The notes below the pieces were generated by a model, which worked only from the letters and a program-made list of their open reading frames with translations, was not told the DNA's origin and made no database searches. Source: Rhizobium sullae (lineage in GTDB: Bacteria; Pseudomonadota; Alphaproteobacteria; Rhizobiales; Rhizobiaceae). From it: a stretch of 47,852 bases of DNA. Made by a program: the position numbers and the translations under genes. The DNA lies in NCBI RefSeq assembly GCF_900169785.1, contig NZ_FWER01000017.1, forward strand, positions 11,195-59,046, read 5' to 3'. Positions 19,252 through 27,863 of this stretch are shown one piece after another. Position 1 is the stretch's first letter. Each line of letters starts with the position of its first letter.

Positions 19252-20988
19252 TCAGTTGATTGCCGGCTCGTCGACCCGGGGGCCGAAGTCCGTCGTGAGG
19301 AAGTCGAAGTCGCAACCCTTGTCGGCTTGCTCGATATGTTTGGAAAACATCAGGCCGTAGCCTCGGCCATAGCGCGGCGGCGGCGGTGTCCAGGCGGCGC
19401 GCCGGGCCTCCAGTTCGGCATCTGTGACAAGCATGTTGAGGCTCCGCGCCGGTATGTCCATCTCGACCATGTCCCCGGTCCGGAGCAAGGCGAGAGGGCC
19501 GCCGACATAGGCTTCCGGTGCCGCATGCAGCACGCAGGCGCCGAAGGACGTGCCCGACATGCGAGCATCGGAGATCCGCATCATGTCGCGCAGACCGAGC
19601 TTCAACAATGCCTTCGGCATGGGGATCATTCCCCATTCCGGCATACCCGGCCCGCCTTGAGGGCCAGCGTTGCGCAGCACCAGAACCGTGTCTGGCGTTA
19701 GTGAATAGTCGGGATCGTCGATGATTTTCTTGAGCTCGGCATAGCTGTCGGCCACCAGCGCCGGTCCCGTGTGCCGATGGAATTTGGGATCGCAGGCGGC
19801 GGGCTTGATCACGGCGCCATCCGGGCAGAGATTGCCCTTCAGGACGGCCAGCGAGCCTTCGTAATAGACGGGGTTCGTCAGAGGCCGGATCACGTCCTCG
19901 TTCCAGATCTTCACCTCTTCAAGCCCGTCGGTCAGCGGCTTGCCGGTGACTGTGATCGCTGAGCTGTCGAGCTTGTCGCCGAGCTGCTTCATTAGGGCAC
20001 GCAGGCCGCCGGCATAGTAGAAATCCTCCATCAGGTAGGACGTGCCGGATGGCCTGATATTGGCGATGACAGGCGTGGTCCGGCCGATGCGGTCGAGGTC
20101 GTCGAGTTCCAGCGGAATGCCGGCGCGCCGCGCCATGGCGATCACATGAATGATCGCATTGGTGGAACAGCCCGTTGCCATGGCGACGGTCACGGCATTC
20201 TCCACCGCGACGGGCGTAACGATCCTGTCCGGCGTCAGGTCCTCCCAGATCATCTCGACGATACGGCGGCCGCATTGCGTCGACATGCGCTGATGGCCGG
20301 CATCGGCGGCGGGTATGGACGAGGCGCCCGGCAGAGTCAGGCCCATGGCCTCGGCGATCGCCGTCATCGTCGAGGCGGTTCCCATGGTCATGCAGTGGCC
20401 GTAGGAGCGGGCGATTCCGGCCTCGATGCCCTCCCATTCCTCCTTCGAGATGGTGCCGGCACGGCGCTCGTCCCAGTATTTGAAGCCGTCCGTACCAGAG
20501 CCCAGATACTTGCCGGCGTAATTACCGCGCAGCATCGGTCCGGCCGGAAGAAAGATGAAGGGCACGCCCATGCTGAGCGCGCCCATGATCAGGGCGGGTG
20601 TGGTCTTGTCGCAGCCGCCCATCAGCACGGCGCCATCGACCGGGTGTGAGCGCAGCAGTTCTTCCGCCTCCATCGCCAGCATGTTGCGATAGAGCATGGT
20701 GGTGGGCTTGACGAAGTTCTCCGACAGCGACAGCGCCGGAAGTTCCATCGGAAAACCGCCGGCTTGCAGCACGCCGCGCTTCACCCACTCCACCCGATCC
20801 TTGAAATGCATGTGGCAGGGCTGCGCATCCGACCAGGTGTTGAGGATCGCGACGATCGGCCGCCCCTCCCAGTCTGCCGCGTCGTAGCCCATCTGCATGG
20901 TCCGCGAGCGGTGGCCGAAGGAACGCTGGTCGTCGGGAACCATCCAGCGCGCCGATCGCAATTGTTCGTAGGTTTTTCTCGGTGTCAT
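19252..20988 (-). CDS. IlvD/Edd-family sugar-acid dehydratase (L-arabinonate dehydratase type)
   Basis: Iron-sulfur dehydratase of 578 aa, almost identical in length to the Rhizobium leguminosarum L-arabinonate dehydratase (579 aa). The three cysteines expected to bind the [2Fe-2S] cluster are C58 (SDAQPCH), C126 (GGCDKTTP, followed by the Mg2+-binding K128) and C199 (YGHCMTMGTAST). The ISDARMSGTSFG motif carries the catalytic serine. The family converts aldonic acids to 2-keto-3-deoxy acids. ATG 20988 has GGAGG at 5 nt. Downstream of a DapA-type enzyme and a Tct importer, it fits a non-phosphorylative sugar-acid route. Arabinonate, fuconate, xylonate or galactonate are all possible substrates. 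Confidence 0.9.
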   Translation of the reverse strand: MTPRKTYEQLRSARWMVPDDQRSFGHRSRTMQMGYDAADWEGRPIVAILNTWSDAQPCHMHFKDRVEWVKRGVLQAGGFPMELPALSLSENFVKPTTMLYRNMLAMEAEELLRSHPVDGAVLMGGCDKTTPALIMGALSMGVPFIFLPAGPMLRGNYAGKYLGSGTDGFKYWDERRAGTISKEEWEGIEAGIARSYGHCMTMGTASTMTAIAEAMGLTLPGASSIPAADAGHQRMSTQCGRRIVEMIWEDLTPDRIVTPVAVENAVTVAMATGCSTNAIIHVIAMARRAGIPLELDDLDRIGRTTPVIANIRPSGTSYLMEDFYYAGGLRALMKQLGDKLDSSAITVTGKPLTDGLEEVKIWNEDVIRPLTNPVYYEGSLAVLKGNLCPDGAVIKPAACDPKFHRHTGPALVADSYAELKKIIDDPDYSLTPDTVLVLRNAGPQGGPGMPEWGMIPMPKALLKLGLRDMMRISDARMSGTSFGACVLHAAPEAYVGGPLALLRTGDMVEMDIPARSLNMLVTDAELEARRAAWTPPPPRYGRGYGLMFSKHIEQADKGCDFDFLTTDFGPRVDEPAIN

Positions 20989-21026
20989 CTGCGCCTCCGG
21001 TTTCGCTTGGACCGCCTTGCTATCGC

Positions 21027-21929
21027 TCAGAAGCGGATTTCATTTGAATTGATGAATGCGTGCAGCGCTGCTTGTTGGGTATCAGTCAGCGGCCAGGCCG
21101 ACGGCGCACGTGTCGCCCCGCAATCATGGCCGATGGCGGCCAGCGCGGCCTTCACGCCAGTGACATTGGTGCCATTCAACTCCTCGGCGCGGATATCCTC
21201 GAAGGCCTTCATCCCGGCAATCAGCCTGTTGGCCTCGCGGTAGTCCCCGGCTTCAAGGGCTGTATGAATGGCAACCGAGCGCTGCGGCCAGACATTGATG
21301 AGACCTGATGTAAAGCCGCGTGCACCGACCGCGTAGAAGGCTGGCGCCCAAACTTCGGCAAGCCCACCGACCCAGACGATGCCGGGATCGGTGGCGCCGA
21401 TCGCCTCGGCCAGCTTCAGCGGATTGGGCGTGGCCCATTTGACGCCGATGACGGAGGGCAGTTCGCAAAGCTCCCGGATCGCCTTGATGCCGATGGCATC
21501 GTTTCGAAGGTAAAGCACGATCGGCAATCCTTCGGCGGCGTCGGCGACCGCGCGCAGGTAGTCAACCAGGCCGCGCGGTGCGGAAAAGGGATCTGGCGGT
21601 TGGTGGATCATCAACGCTGCGGCGCCTGCTTCCCGCGAGGTTCGCGCCAACCGGCAGGCGTCGCGGACGCCGCGCCCCACTCCTGCCAATAGGGGCACAC
21701 GCCCGCCCACATATTCCGCCGACGCTCTTACCATGATCTCGGCCTCATCGATCGTCAGCGCATAGAACTCACCCGTATTCCCATTGGCAACAAGGATGTG
21801 AATGCCCGCAGCAATTGCCTTGTCGACGATCGGCTTCTGGCGTACCGGATCGATCTCGCCCGTCTTGCCGTAAGGGGTGACCAGAATACCCGAGATGCCT
21901 CTCAGGGCGGAGCGAAGATCTGAAGTCAT
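21027..21929 (-). CDS. DapA-family (DHDPS/NAL) lyase or dehydratase
   Basis: Class I aldolase-type TIM barrel of 300 aa. ATG 21929 is preceded by AAGGA; the frame is open to 22019 but that overlaps the upstream gene. Seen: the GXXGE substrate motif (GNTGE 50-54), Y140 (VLYLRND) and the Schiff-base lysine K164 (IGVKWATP). In rhizobia and Azospirillum a member of this family is the 2-keto-3-deoxy-L-arabinonate dehydratase, which follows arabinonate dehydratase; other members are 2-keto-3-deoxy-acid aldolases. Next to the IlvD/Edd dehydratase it should act on the 2-keto-3-deoxy acid. Dehydratase versus aldolase is not decidable by eye. Confidence 0.87.
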   Translation of the reverse strand: MTSDLRSALRGISGILVTPYGKTGEIDPVRQKPIVDKAIAAGIHILVANGNTGEFYALTIDEAEIMVRASAEYVGGRVPLLAGVGRGVRDACRLARTSREAGAAALMIHQPPDPFSAPRGLVDYLRAVADAAEGLPIVLYLRNDAIGIKAIRELCELPSVIGVKWATPNPLKLAEAIGATDPGIVWVGGLAEVWAPAFYAVGARGFTSGLINVWPQRSVAIHTALEAGDYREANRLIAGMKAFEDIRAEELNGTNVTGVKAALAAIGHDCGATRAPSAWPLTDTQQAALHAFINSNEIRF

Positions 21930-21966
21930 ATACCGTCTATCCTTCTGTCTGGCGTCGTCGCGCACG

Positions 21967-23466
21967 TCATTCCGTAAATGCTTCGTCACGTTTGCGGCTG
22001 ATGCTCGGCGCGAGAACAAGTGCGAGAACGATCATGGCCGCTACGAGCAGCGCGAGGCTCAGCGGGCTTTGGACGAAGACGGTCGGATCGCCTTGGCTGA
22101 TGAGCATCGCGCGCCGCAGATTTTCCTCGAGCATCGGCCCTAGAATGAAACCGAGCAGCAATGGCGCGGGTTCGAACCGCAGCTTGCTGAGTGCAAACCC
22201 GATCACGCTGAAACTGGCCATGATGAACACGTCGAAAACACTGTTGTTGATGCTGTAGGCACCGATGCAGCAGAAGCCGATGATCGCCGGAAACAGCAGA
22301 TGATAGGGGATGGTCAGCATACGGACCCAAAGGCCGATCAGCGGCAAGTTGAGGATAACCAGCATCAGGTTCCCCGACCACATCGAAACGATCATGCCCC
22401 AAAACAGCGCCGGTTCGTCCGAGATCACATTCGGCCCTGGCGTGATACCCTGCAGGATCATTGCACCGACCATCAGGGCCATCACGGGATTGCCCGGAAT
22501 GCCAAGGGTTAGCATAGGGATGAACGACGTCTGCGCGCCGGCGTTGTTCGCCGCCTCCGGCGCCGCCACGCCCTCGATCGCGCCCTTTCCGAATTCGGCC
22601 CGGTTCGGCGAAACGCGTTTCTCCATCGCATAAGCCGCAAACGAGGCGAGCATGGCGCCCCCGCCGGGTAACACACCAAGCAGCGAGCCCAGCACTGTGC
22701 CGCGTAGCACCGGACCGCGAATGCGTCTGAAATCGTCGCGGTTCAACATCAGGCCGGTGACTTTCTTGACACCGACCGACCGCTCCTGCTCGTGCTCGAG
22801 ATTACGCAAAATCTCGCAGATGCCGAATATTCCCATGCTGACGGCGACAAAATTGAGACCGTCATAGAGCTGCGGCACGTCGAAGACGTAGCGTGGGGTG
22901 CCGCTCTCGACATCGGTCCCGATCGATCCCAGCAAAAGGCCGAAGACGATCATAGCGAAGGCTTTCGACAGCGAACCGCTTGCTAGCGCCACGGACGCCA
23001 CCAATCCGAGGATCATCAGCGAAAAATACTCAGCCGGTCCGAATTCCAGCGCGACAGCGGCAAGTGGCGGAGCCGCAACCGCAAGAAGTACCGTCGCCAC
23101 AGTGCCGGCAAAGAAGGAGCCGAGCGCCGCTGTTGCCAGCGCAGGACCTGCCCGACCCTTGCGCGCCATCTGGTAGCCGTCAATCGCGGTGACGACGGAC
23201 GAGCTTTCGCCGGGCAGGTTGATAAGGATCGCAGTTGTAGAACCACCATACTGCGCGCCATAGAAGATGCCGGCGAGCATGATGAGCGCCGATTCCGGCT
23301 GCAGTCCAAAGGTGATCGGCAGCAGCATGGCGATGGTCGCCGTCGGTCCGAGACCCGGCAGAACGCCGATAGCCGTGCCCAGAAGGCAGCCGATGAAGCC
23401 ATAGGCCAGGTTCACCGGCTGAAAGGCAGTCGTGGCACCCAGCCACAGGTCGGAAAAAATATCCAT
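21967..23466 (-). CDS. Tripartite tricarboxylate transporter large permease (TctA)
   Basis: Inner-membrane protein of 499 aa with about 12 membrane segments, normal for TctA. It has the two family signatures: GFIGCLLGTAIGVLPGLGP near the N-terminus with YGAQYGGSTTAILINLPGE, and the second-half repeat LGSLLGVLPGGGAMLASF with SFIPMLTLGIPGN. It transports an organic acid delivered by the periplasmic TctC subunit using a sodium or proton gradient. It lies 42 nt after tctB and 37 nt before the DapA-family gene. The operon partners point to a sugar acid rather than citrate as the substrate. Confidence 0.94.
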   Translation of the reverse strand: MDIFSDLWLGATTAFQPVNLAYGFIGCLLGTAIGVLPGLGPTATIAMLLPITFGLQPESALIMLAGIFYGAQYGGSTTAILINLPGESSSVVTAIDGYQMARKGRAGPALATAALGSFFAGTVATVLLAVAAPPLAAVALEFGPAEYFSLMILGLVASVALASGSLSKAFAMIVFGLLLGSIGTDVESGTPRYVFDVPQLYDGLNFVAVSMGIFGICEILRNLEHEQERSVGVKKVTGLMLNRDDFRRIRGPVLRGTVLGSLLGVLPGGGAMLASFAAYAMEKRVSPNRAEFGKGAIEGVAAPEAANNAGAQTSFIPMLTLGIPGNPVMALMVGAMILQGITPGPNVISDEPALFWGMIVSMWSGNLMLVILNLPLIGLWVRMLTIPYHLLFPAIIGFCCIGAYSINNSVFDVFIMASFSVIGFALSKLRFEPAPLLLGFILGPMLEENLRRAMLISQGDPTVFVQSPLSLALLVAAMIVLALVLAPSISRKRDEAFTE

Positions 23467-23508
23467 TACAAACTCCCGGCGGATGGTGTCGATAGGCGTT
23501 TCCCGATT

Positions 23509-23979
23509 TCAGCCAAGGAACGGGATCCATGGCCCAAAGGCGCTGACGGGAAGCGACAGGAGCCGCGTGAACAGGACGACGGAGCACACCGCCAGGAACA
23601 GGGCGAGTGCCACCGAACCACGCCAGCCGGCATATCTGCTGGCGAAGCTGACCGCGATGATCATCAGGAACATCGTCGGTGCCAGCCCCAGACGAGACAG
23701 CGCCAGCCCGAAGAAAACCGGTGCGAGGATGACAAGCGCGCAGGCCTTCCAGTTTGGGGCTTCCGCTGGCTCTTCCCCGGCGGCAATGACGAGAGACTGC
23801 AGGATGATCAAAGCCCCGATGGCGATCAGCAGCAGGCTCAGCATCCACGGGAAATAGCCGGGTCCCATCTGGAACGAGTTTCCGACATCGAGTTCCCGGC
23901 CGAACCAGATGAACAGCAGGCTGACGACGATCATCGCCACGCCGCCGCCGAAGTCGCGGCCGTTTCTAATCTTCAACAT
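23509..23979 (-). CDS. Tripartite tricarboxylate transporter small permease (TctB)
   Basis: 156-aa membrane protein with four hydrophobic segments, typical TctB size and layout. The GYFPWMLSLLLIAIGALI segment is family-typical. ATG 23979 (MLKIRNGRDF) is preferred; a TTG at 23994 is the alternative, and neither has a strong ribosome-binding site. It lies between TctC and TctA in the usual C-B-A order. TctB is poorly conserved, so the call rests on size, topology and position as much as on sequence. Confidence 0.88.
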   Translation of the reverse strand: MLKIRNGRDFGGGVAMIVVSLLFIWFGRELDVGNSFQMGPGYFPWMLSLLLIAIGALIILQSLVIAAGEEPAEAPNWKACALVILAPVFFGLALSRLGLAPTMFLMIIAVSFASRYAGWRGSVALALFLAVCSVVLFTRLLSLPVSAFGPWIPFLG

Positions 23980-24042
23980 GGCTTCAAGATCCAAAGGTCA
24001 GGATGCACCGACCGGCGCGGTACGCCGGCCGGTAGGCGAGTG

Positions 24043-25023
24043 TCATTGCAGCGGGACGTTCGCCGCCTTGATGACTTCGGCCCATTTGTCCGTTTCGCCC
24101 TTGATGAAGGTGGCGAATTCCGCTGACGTATTGCCGACCGGCGTTGCGCCCATGCCTTCGATCCTTTCCTTCATGGCAGGTTCGTGAAGGATGGCCTGAA
24201 CCTCATGGCTCAGCTTCTCGACGATTTCCGGCGGTGTGCCGGGCGGCGCGAAGATACCGTGCCACGACGTGGCCTCGAAGCCGGGAATGACGCTGTCCAT
24301 GGTCGGCACGTCGGGCAGCAGCGATGCCTTGTCGAGGCTGGTGACGGCCAGCGCGCGCAGCTTGCCGGCCTTCACCTGCTGAGCAGCCGTCGGGATATTG
24401 TCGAACATGAAATCGATGTGGCCGGCGACAACATCCATGATCGCCTGGCTGCTTCCCTTATAGGGCACATGCGTGATCTTGAGCCCTGCCTTGGTGGCGA
24501 GCAACTCGCCCGCGAGATGGATGGATGTTCCGACGCCCGACGAGGCGTAGGTATGCTTGCCCGGCTCCTTCTTGAGCAGTTCGATCAGTTCCTCAACCGA
24601 ATTGACCGGCAGCTTTTCCGGATTGACCACCAGAACATTGGGCATCCGGGCGATCAGCGACAACGGCGCAAAGCCTTTTTCCTTGTCGTAGGGAAGGGAC
24701 TTGAACAGGGTCTGGTTGATGGCGTTCGAGCTGACCGTGCCCATGCCGATCGTGTATCCGTCCGGCGCGGCGCGTGCGAGTTCGCCCAGTCCGACATTGC
24801 CGCCGGCGCCCGGCTTGTTTTCCACGATGAAACGTTGGCCGAGCCGTTTATCCAGTTGCTCGGCGACCAAACGGCCGAAGGCATCGGTGTTGCCCCCTGC
24901 GGCAAACGGCACGATGACGGTAACCGTCTTGTTGGGATAATCATCGGCACGGCTCGTCGGGGCCGATGCGGCATATACGGACGCGGCAACGGCCGCGGCC
25001 TTGAACAGTCGTTTCAGCATCAT
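24043..25023 (-). CDS. Tripartite tricarboxylate transporter binding protein (TctC/Bug family)
   Basis: Periplasmic binding protein of 326 aa. ATG 25023 (a second ATG follows directly) has GAGGAGG 5 nt upstream. The signal peptide is MMLKRLFKAAAVAASVYAASA, and the mature protein starts with DDYPNKTVTVIVPFAAGGNTD, the Bug family's carboxylate-binding first loop. Later family motifs include VENKPGAGGNVG and ASSGVGTSIHLAGE. It captures an organic or sugar acid. It is the first gene of the leftward operon, downstream of the LacI operator at 25092-25107. Confidence 0.94.
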   Translation of the reverse strand: MMLKRLFKAAAVAASVYAASAPTSRADDYPNKTVTVIVPFAAGGNTDAFGRLVAEQLDKRLGQRFIVENKPGAGGNVGLGELARAAPDGYTIGMGTVSSNAINQTLFKSLPYDKEKGFAPLSLIARMPNVLVVNPEKLPVNSVEELIELLKKEPGKHTYASSGVGTSIHLAGELLATKAGLKITHVPYKGSSQAIMDVVAGHIDFMFDNIPTAAQQVKAGKLRALAVTSLDKASLLPDVPTMDSVIPGFEATSWHGIFAPPGTPPEIVEKLSHEVQAILHEPAMKERIEGMGATPVGNTSAEFATFIKGETDKWAEVIKAANVPLQ

Positions 25024-25091
25024 GAATTCCTCCTCAATCGGCGCCATTTGCGCCAGCGTCAAAATACGCGATCTCCGGCTCCTCCCGGATA

Positions 25092-25107
25092 TGAAAGCGC
25101 TTTCATT
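25092..25107. promoter_or_regulatory. LacI-type operator, perfect 16-bp palindrome
   Basis: ATGAAAGC followed directly by its complement GCTTTCAT, with the central CG typical of LacI/GalR operators. It lies 69 bp upstream of the TctC start and 147 bp upstream of the divergent LacI gene, in the only promoter region of the sugar-acid operon. Likely bound by the adjacent repressor. Confidence 0.75.
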
Positions 25108-25217
25108 TTAAAGCGATGTGTCGTATTGGCAAGTGCAGGCTTCAATAAAATAATCACTGAAAATCAGTATATTAGCGCTACAAAGACAAAAACTTCCCGA
25201 ATTCCCTTGCATAATGA

Positions 25218-25242
25218 CAAAATGAAAGCGTAGATCATTTTG
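25218..25242. promoter_or_regulatory. Second inverted repeat next to the lacI-type gene
   Basis: CAAAATGA (25218-25225) and TCATTTTG (25235-25242) form a perfect 8-bp inverted repeat with a 9-bp spacer. It also contains ATGAAAGCG, a copy of the left half of the operator at 25092. It ends 5 bp before the GGGAG ribosome-binding site of the regulator gene, so it could serve autorepression. Confidence 0.5.
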
Positions 25243-25253
25243 TTCGGGAGTTC

Positions 25254-26279
25254 ATGATGAGAAGACGCGACAAAACGAGCCAGTCTGATCTGGTAGGTCC
25301 CGTTACCCTGGCGGACGTCGCAAAACTTGCCGGGGTTTCACCCGTCACTGTTTCTCGCGCCATCAATACACCCGCGCTGGTAAAGCCGCGCACACGGGAA
25401 GCCGTCGAGAGGGTAATCGCCAAGACCGGTTACGTTCCTAATCTTCTGGCGGGTGGATTAGCGTCACGCCGGACCCGGCTGGTCGCGGCAATCGTGCCTT
25501 CGGTTTCGAGCACGATCTTCGCAGAGGCGATCGAGGGCTTGAACGCCGAGCTAGTGGCGGAAGGCTATCAGTTATTGCTGGGTCTTTCAGGATATGATCT
25601 GCAAAGGGAGCTTGAGCTTACACGGGCCATCCTTGCCCGACGGCCCGACGGCATCATCCTCACTGGCATCACGCATTTGAAAGAGACGCGGGCGATGCTG
25701 ACTGGCGCAGGGTTGCCGATCGTCGAGATCTGGGACTCCACACCTTCGCCGCTCGACACGGCCGTGGGCTTCTCCCATTACGATGTCGGCGCACTGGTCG
25801 CGGAGTTCCTTCTGGCCAAGGGCTACGATCGCTATGCCCAGATCGGCGCCAACGATCCGCGCGCCGTACAGCGCAGGGACGGCTTCATCAACCGGCTTTT
25901 GGGCATCGCCGCCGTTGAACTGCCGGCTATCGAGATGCACTCTCCCTCGACCTTCCGCGATGGTCGCGAGGCGCTGGCGCAACTGCTCGACCGTGGAACT
26001 GGTTCGCTTGCGGTATTTGGAAGTTCCGACGTGGTTGCTCACGGAGCATTGACGGAAGCGATTTCCAGGGGATGCCGGATACCCGATGACGTCGCGATCA
26101 TCGGCTTTGGCGATTTGGACTTTGCGCCGCATACCTATCCATCGTTGACAACCGTTCGCATTGACCGCCGCATGATCGGCACCCAGGCGGCGCGCTCGAT
26201 CTTGGCCAAGATTGCAGGTAAACCCGTTGCGCCACTTATCGAGATCGACTTTGAGATCGTCAAGCGACTGTCAGCGTAG
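25254..26279 (+). CDS. LacI/GalR-family transcriptional repressor
   Basis: 341 aa. The N-terminal helix-turn-helix (18-37, TLADVAKLAGVSPVTVSRAI) and hinge are followed by a periplasmic-binding-protein-like sensor domain (about 70-341). GFGDLDFAPHTYPSLTTVRID near the C-terminus is typical of the GntR (gluconate) subgroup of LacI proteins, which sense sugar acids. Two adjacent ATG codons (25254, 25257) follow GGGAG. It is divergent from the Tct/IlvD/DapA operon, and two palindromes lie between, so it most likely represses that operon and itself until a sugar acid is present. Confidence 0.92.
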   Translation: MMRRRDKTSQSDLVGPVTLADVAKLAGVSPVTVSRAINTPALVKPRTREAVERVIAKTGYVPNLLAGGLASRRTRLVAAIVPSVSSTIFAEAIEGLNAELVAEGYQLLLGLSGYDLQRELELTRAILARRPDGIILTGITHLKETRAMLTGAGLPIVEIWDSTPSPLDTAVGFSHYDVGALVAEFLLAKGYDRYAQIGANDPRAVQRRDGFINRLLGIAAVELPAIEMHSPSTFRDGREALAQLLDRGTGSLAVFGSSDVVAHGALTEAISRGCRIPDDVAIIGFGDLDFAPHTYPSLTTVRIDRRMIGTQAARSILAKIAGKPVAPLIEIDFEIVKRLSA

Positions 26280-26293
26280 GCAGAATGCTCATC

Positions 26294-26460
26294 TCAAGCG
26301 AGAGTCCTCGCATTCTGGTCTTCCCACCTTCCCCAATACACAGCCGCGCCCGACAGGATCCCATAGGTGATGGCTGACAGCGCCACGATGACGTAAAGCG
26401 TTAAAAGGTCCAAGCGGTGGCGTCGCTTTGACGGATTGTGCTGAGCGAAAAGCTCCGCAC
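26294..26460 (-). pseudogene. Possible C-terminal relic of an unknown membrane protein
   Basis: The 557-bp gap 26280-26836 has no full gene. On the minus strand an open stretch ending in TGA (26296-26294) reads LFAQHNPSKRRHRLDLL, then a hydrophobic helix LYVIVALSAITYGILSG and a tail YWGRWEDQNARTLA. It looks like the last helix of a transporter, without start or body. I cannot name the family. The remaining gap holds an unassigned plus-strand open stretch (about 26540-26697) and an inverted repeat TTGCA/TGCAA (26678-26692) upstream of the next operon. Confidence 0.3.
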
Positions 26461-26836
26461 ACGAGCCTCACCGCGGCTGCGATTAGTTAAGGTGACGCCA
26501 CCAATGGGTGGTCTGCACGAGCAATTGTAAACGGCTGTGGAGAGCAGGCGGAGGAACTTTAAGGAGTTATGGCGAACCACTCTCGGCGTCGAGCTGGTAG
26601 AGATGTCTGCCGAACGCTTAGGGAGCGATCCCGTCGCCTCAGATGACCCGGCCGCCCGTTCAATCAGCGTAAGATTTTTGCAGCCAGTGCAATAGTGTTT
26701 TGTTCCGTCCCTGGTTCATCCCGAATGGATAGAAATGCATAACATTGTCTCGGAGCTGGAGAAAAGAAGACGGTGATGCAGCCGCGCCCGGCCAGCTGCC
26801 AAGCAGACCGCTCTTGGTCACCATGAGGAGGAACAT

Positions 26837-27790
26837 ATGAAAAATCGAGTATTGAAGGCGGCGTTGCTTACTGGTTTGGCTGTCTCGGCCACTCTGGGCT
26901 TCGCCGGAGCTGCTCTGGCGGATGGCGAGAAATACGTTCTCATCCATCATTCGCCTGACAGCGAGACGTTCTGGAACACCGTGAAGAACGGTGCCAGCCT
27001 GGCCGCCGAAAATGTCGGAGCGACCGTGAGCTTCCGCAACCCCCCGACCGGCGACCTGGCTGACATGGTGCGCATCATCCAGCAGACCGCCGCCGAAAAG
27101 CCGGACGGGATCATCGTCACTATTCCTGATGTCGAGACGGTCGGCGGCGCCATCGAAGACGCGGTTGCCAAGGGCATCCCCGTAGTCACGATGAACACCG
27201 GCACGGCAGAAGAATCGAAGACGCTCGGCGCCCTGCTTCATGTCGGACAGCCCGAATTCGACGCAGGCAAGGGTGCCGGGGAGCGCGCGAAGGCGGCCGG
27301 CATCACTTCGTTCCTCTGCGTCAACAGCCTCTTCCCCAACATCGCGGGGCAGCAGCGTTGCGAGGGCTTTGCGGCAGGCCTGGGCGTGCCGCTCGGCGAT
27401 CAGATGATCGACTCGGGTACCGACGCGACCGAAATCGCAAACCGTGTGAAGGCGTACCTTTCCAACCACCCGGATACGGGCGCCGTTCTGACTCTGGGGC
27501 CGATGACCGCCCTGCCGACGATCAAGGCGCTCAAGGATACCGGTTTGGCCGGCACGGTCTTTTTTGCGACCTTCGACCTCACTCCGGAGATCTCGCAGGC
27601 GATCAAGGATGGCGTCATCAACTTCGCCATCGACCAGCAGCCGTTCCTTCAGGGCTATCTGCCGGTGATCACCCTCACCAACGACCTTCGCTACGGCGTC
27701 CTGCAGGCGAACTCGGTGTTGTCCGGTCCCGGCTTCGTGACCAAGGACAACCTGGCTCTCGTCGAGTCGCTCGCCGGCAAATACCGGTAA
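26837..27790 (+). CDS. Ribose-type ABC sugar-binding protein
   Basis: Periplasmic binding protein of the RbsB/Peripla_BP_4 family, 317 aa. ATG 26837 is preceded by GAGGAGG. Signal peptide to about residue 28 (GAALA-DGEKY). Seen: the first-strand motif YVLIHHSPDSETFWNTVKNG, DGIIVTIPD, and the hinge region FATFDLTPEISQAIKDGVINFAIDQQPFLQGYL, which is family-typical. Related proteins bind pentoses, hexoses, inositol and rhizopines. With the permease and ATPase downstream it makes a complete CUT2 importer. The ligand may be the cyclitol or glycoside used by the catabolic genes at 29949-40190, which is inference. Confidence 0.93.
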   Translation: MKNRVLKAALLTGLAVSATLGFAGAALADGEKYVLIHHSPDSETFWNTVKNGASLAAENVGATVSFRNPPTGDLADMVRIIQQTAAEKPDGIIVTIPDVETVGGAIEDAVAKGIPVVTMNTGTAEESKTLGALLHVGQPEFDAGKGAGERAKAAGITSFLCVNSLFPNIAGQQRCEGFAAGLGVPLGDQMIDSGTDATEIANRVKAYLSNHPDTGAVLTLGPMTALPTIKALKDTGLAGTVFFATFDLTPEISQAIKDGVINFAIDQQPFLQGYLPVITLTNDLRYGVLQANSVLSGPGFVTKDNLALVESLAGKYR

Positions 27791-27806
27791 GCGAACGACC
27801 TCCCGG

Positions 27807-27832
27807 ACGGAAGCGGCGATCGCCGCTTCCGT
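27807..27832 (+). terminator. 26-bp perfect palindrome between binding protein and permease
   Basis: ACGGAAGCGGCGA (27807-27819) is followed directly by its exact reverse complement (27820-27832). In RNA this makes a very stable hairpin 16 nt after the binding-protein stop, with TTTGG beyond. It probably stabilises the upstream mRNA or attenuates, so that binding protein exceeds permease. Confidence 0.65.
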
Positions 27833-27863
27833 TTGGACCTTACGACAGCTTCAGGGTATCGCA

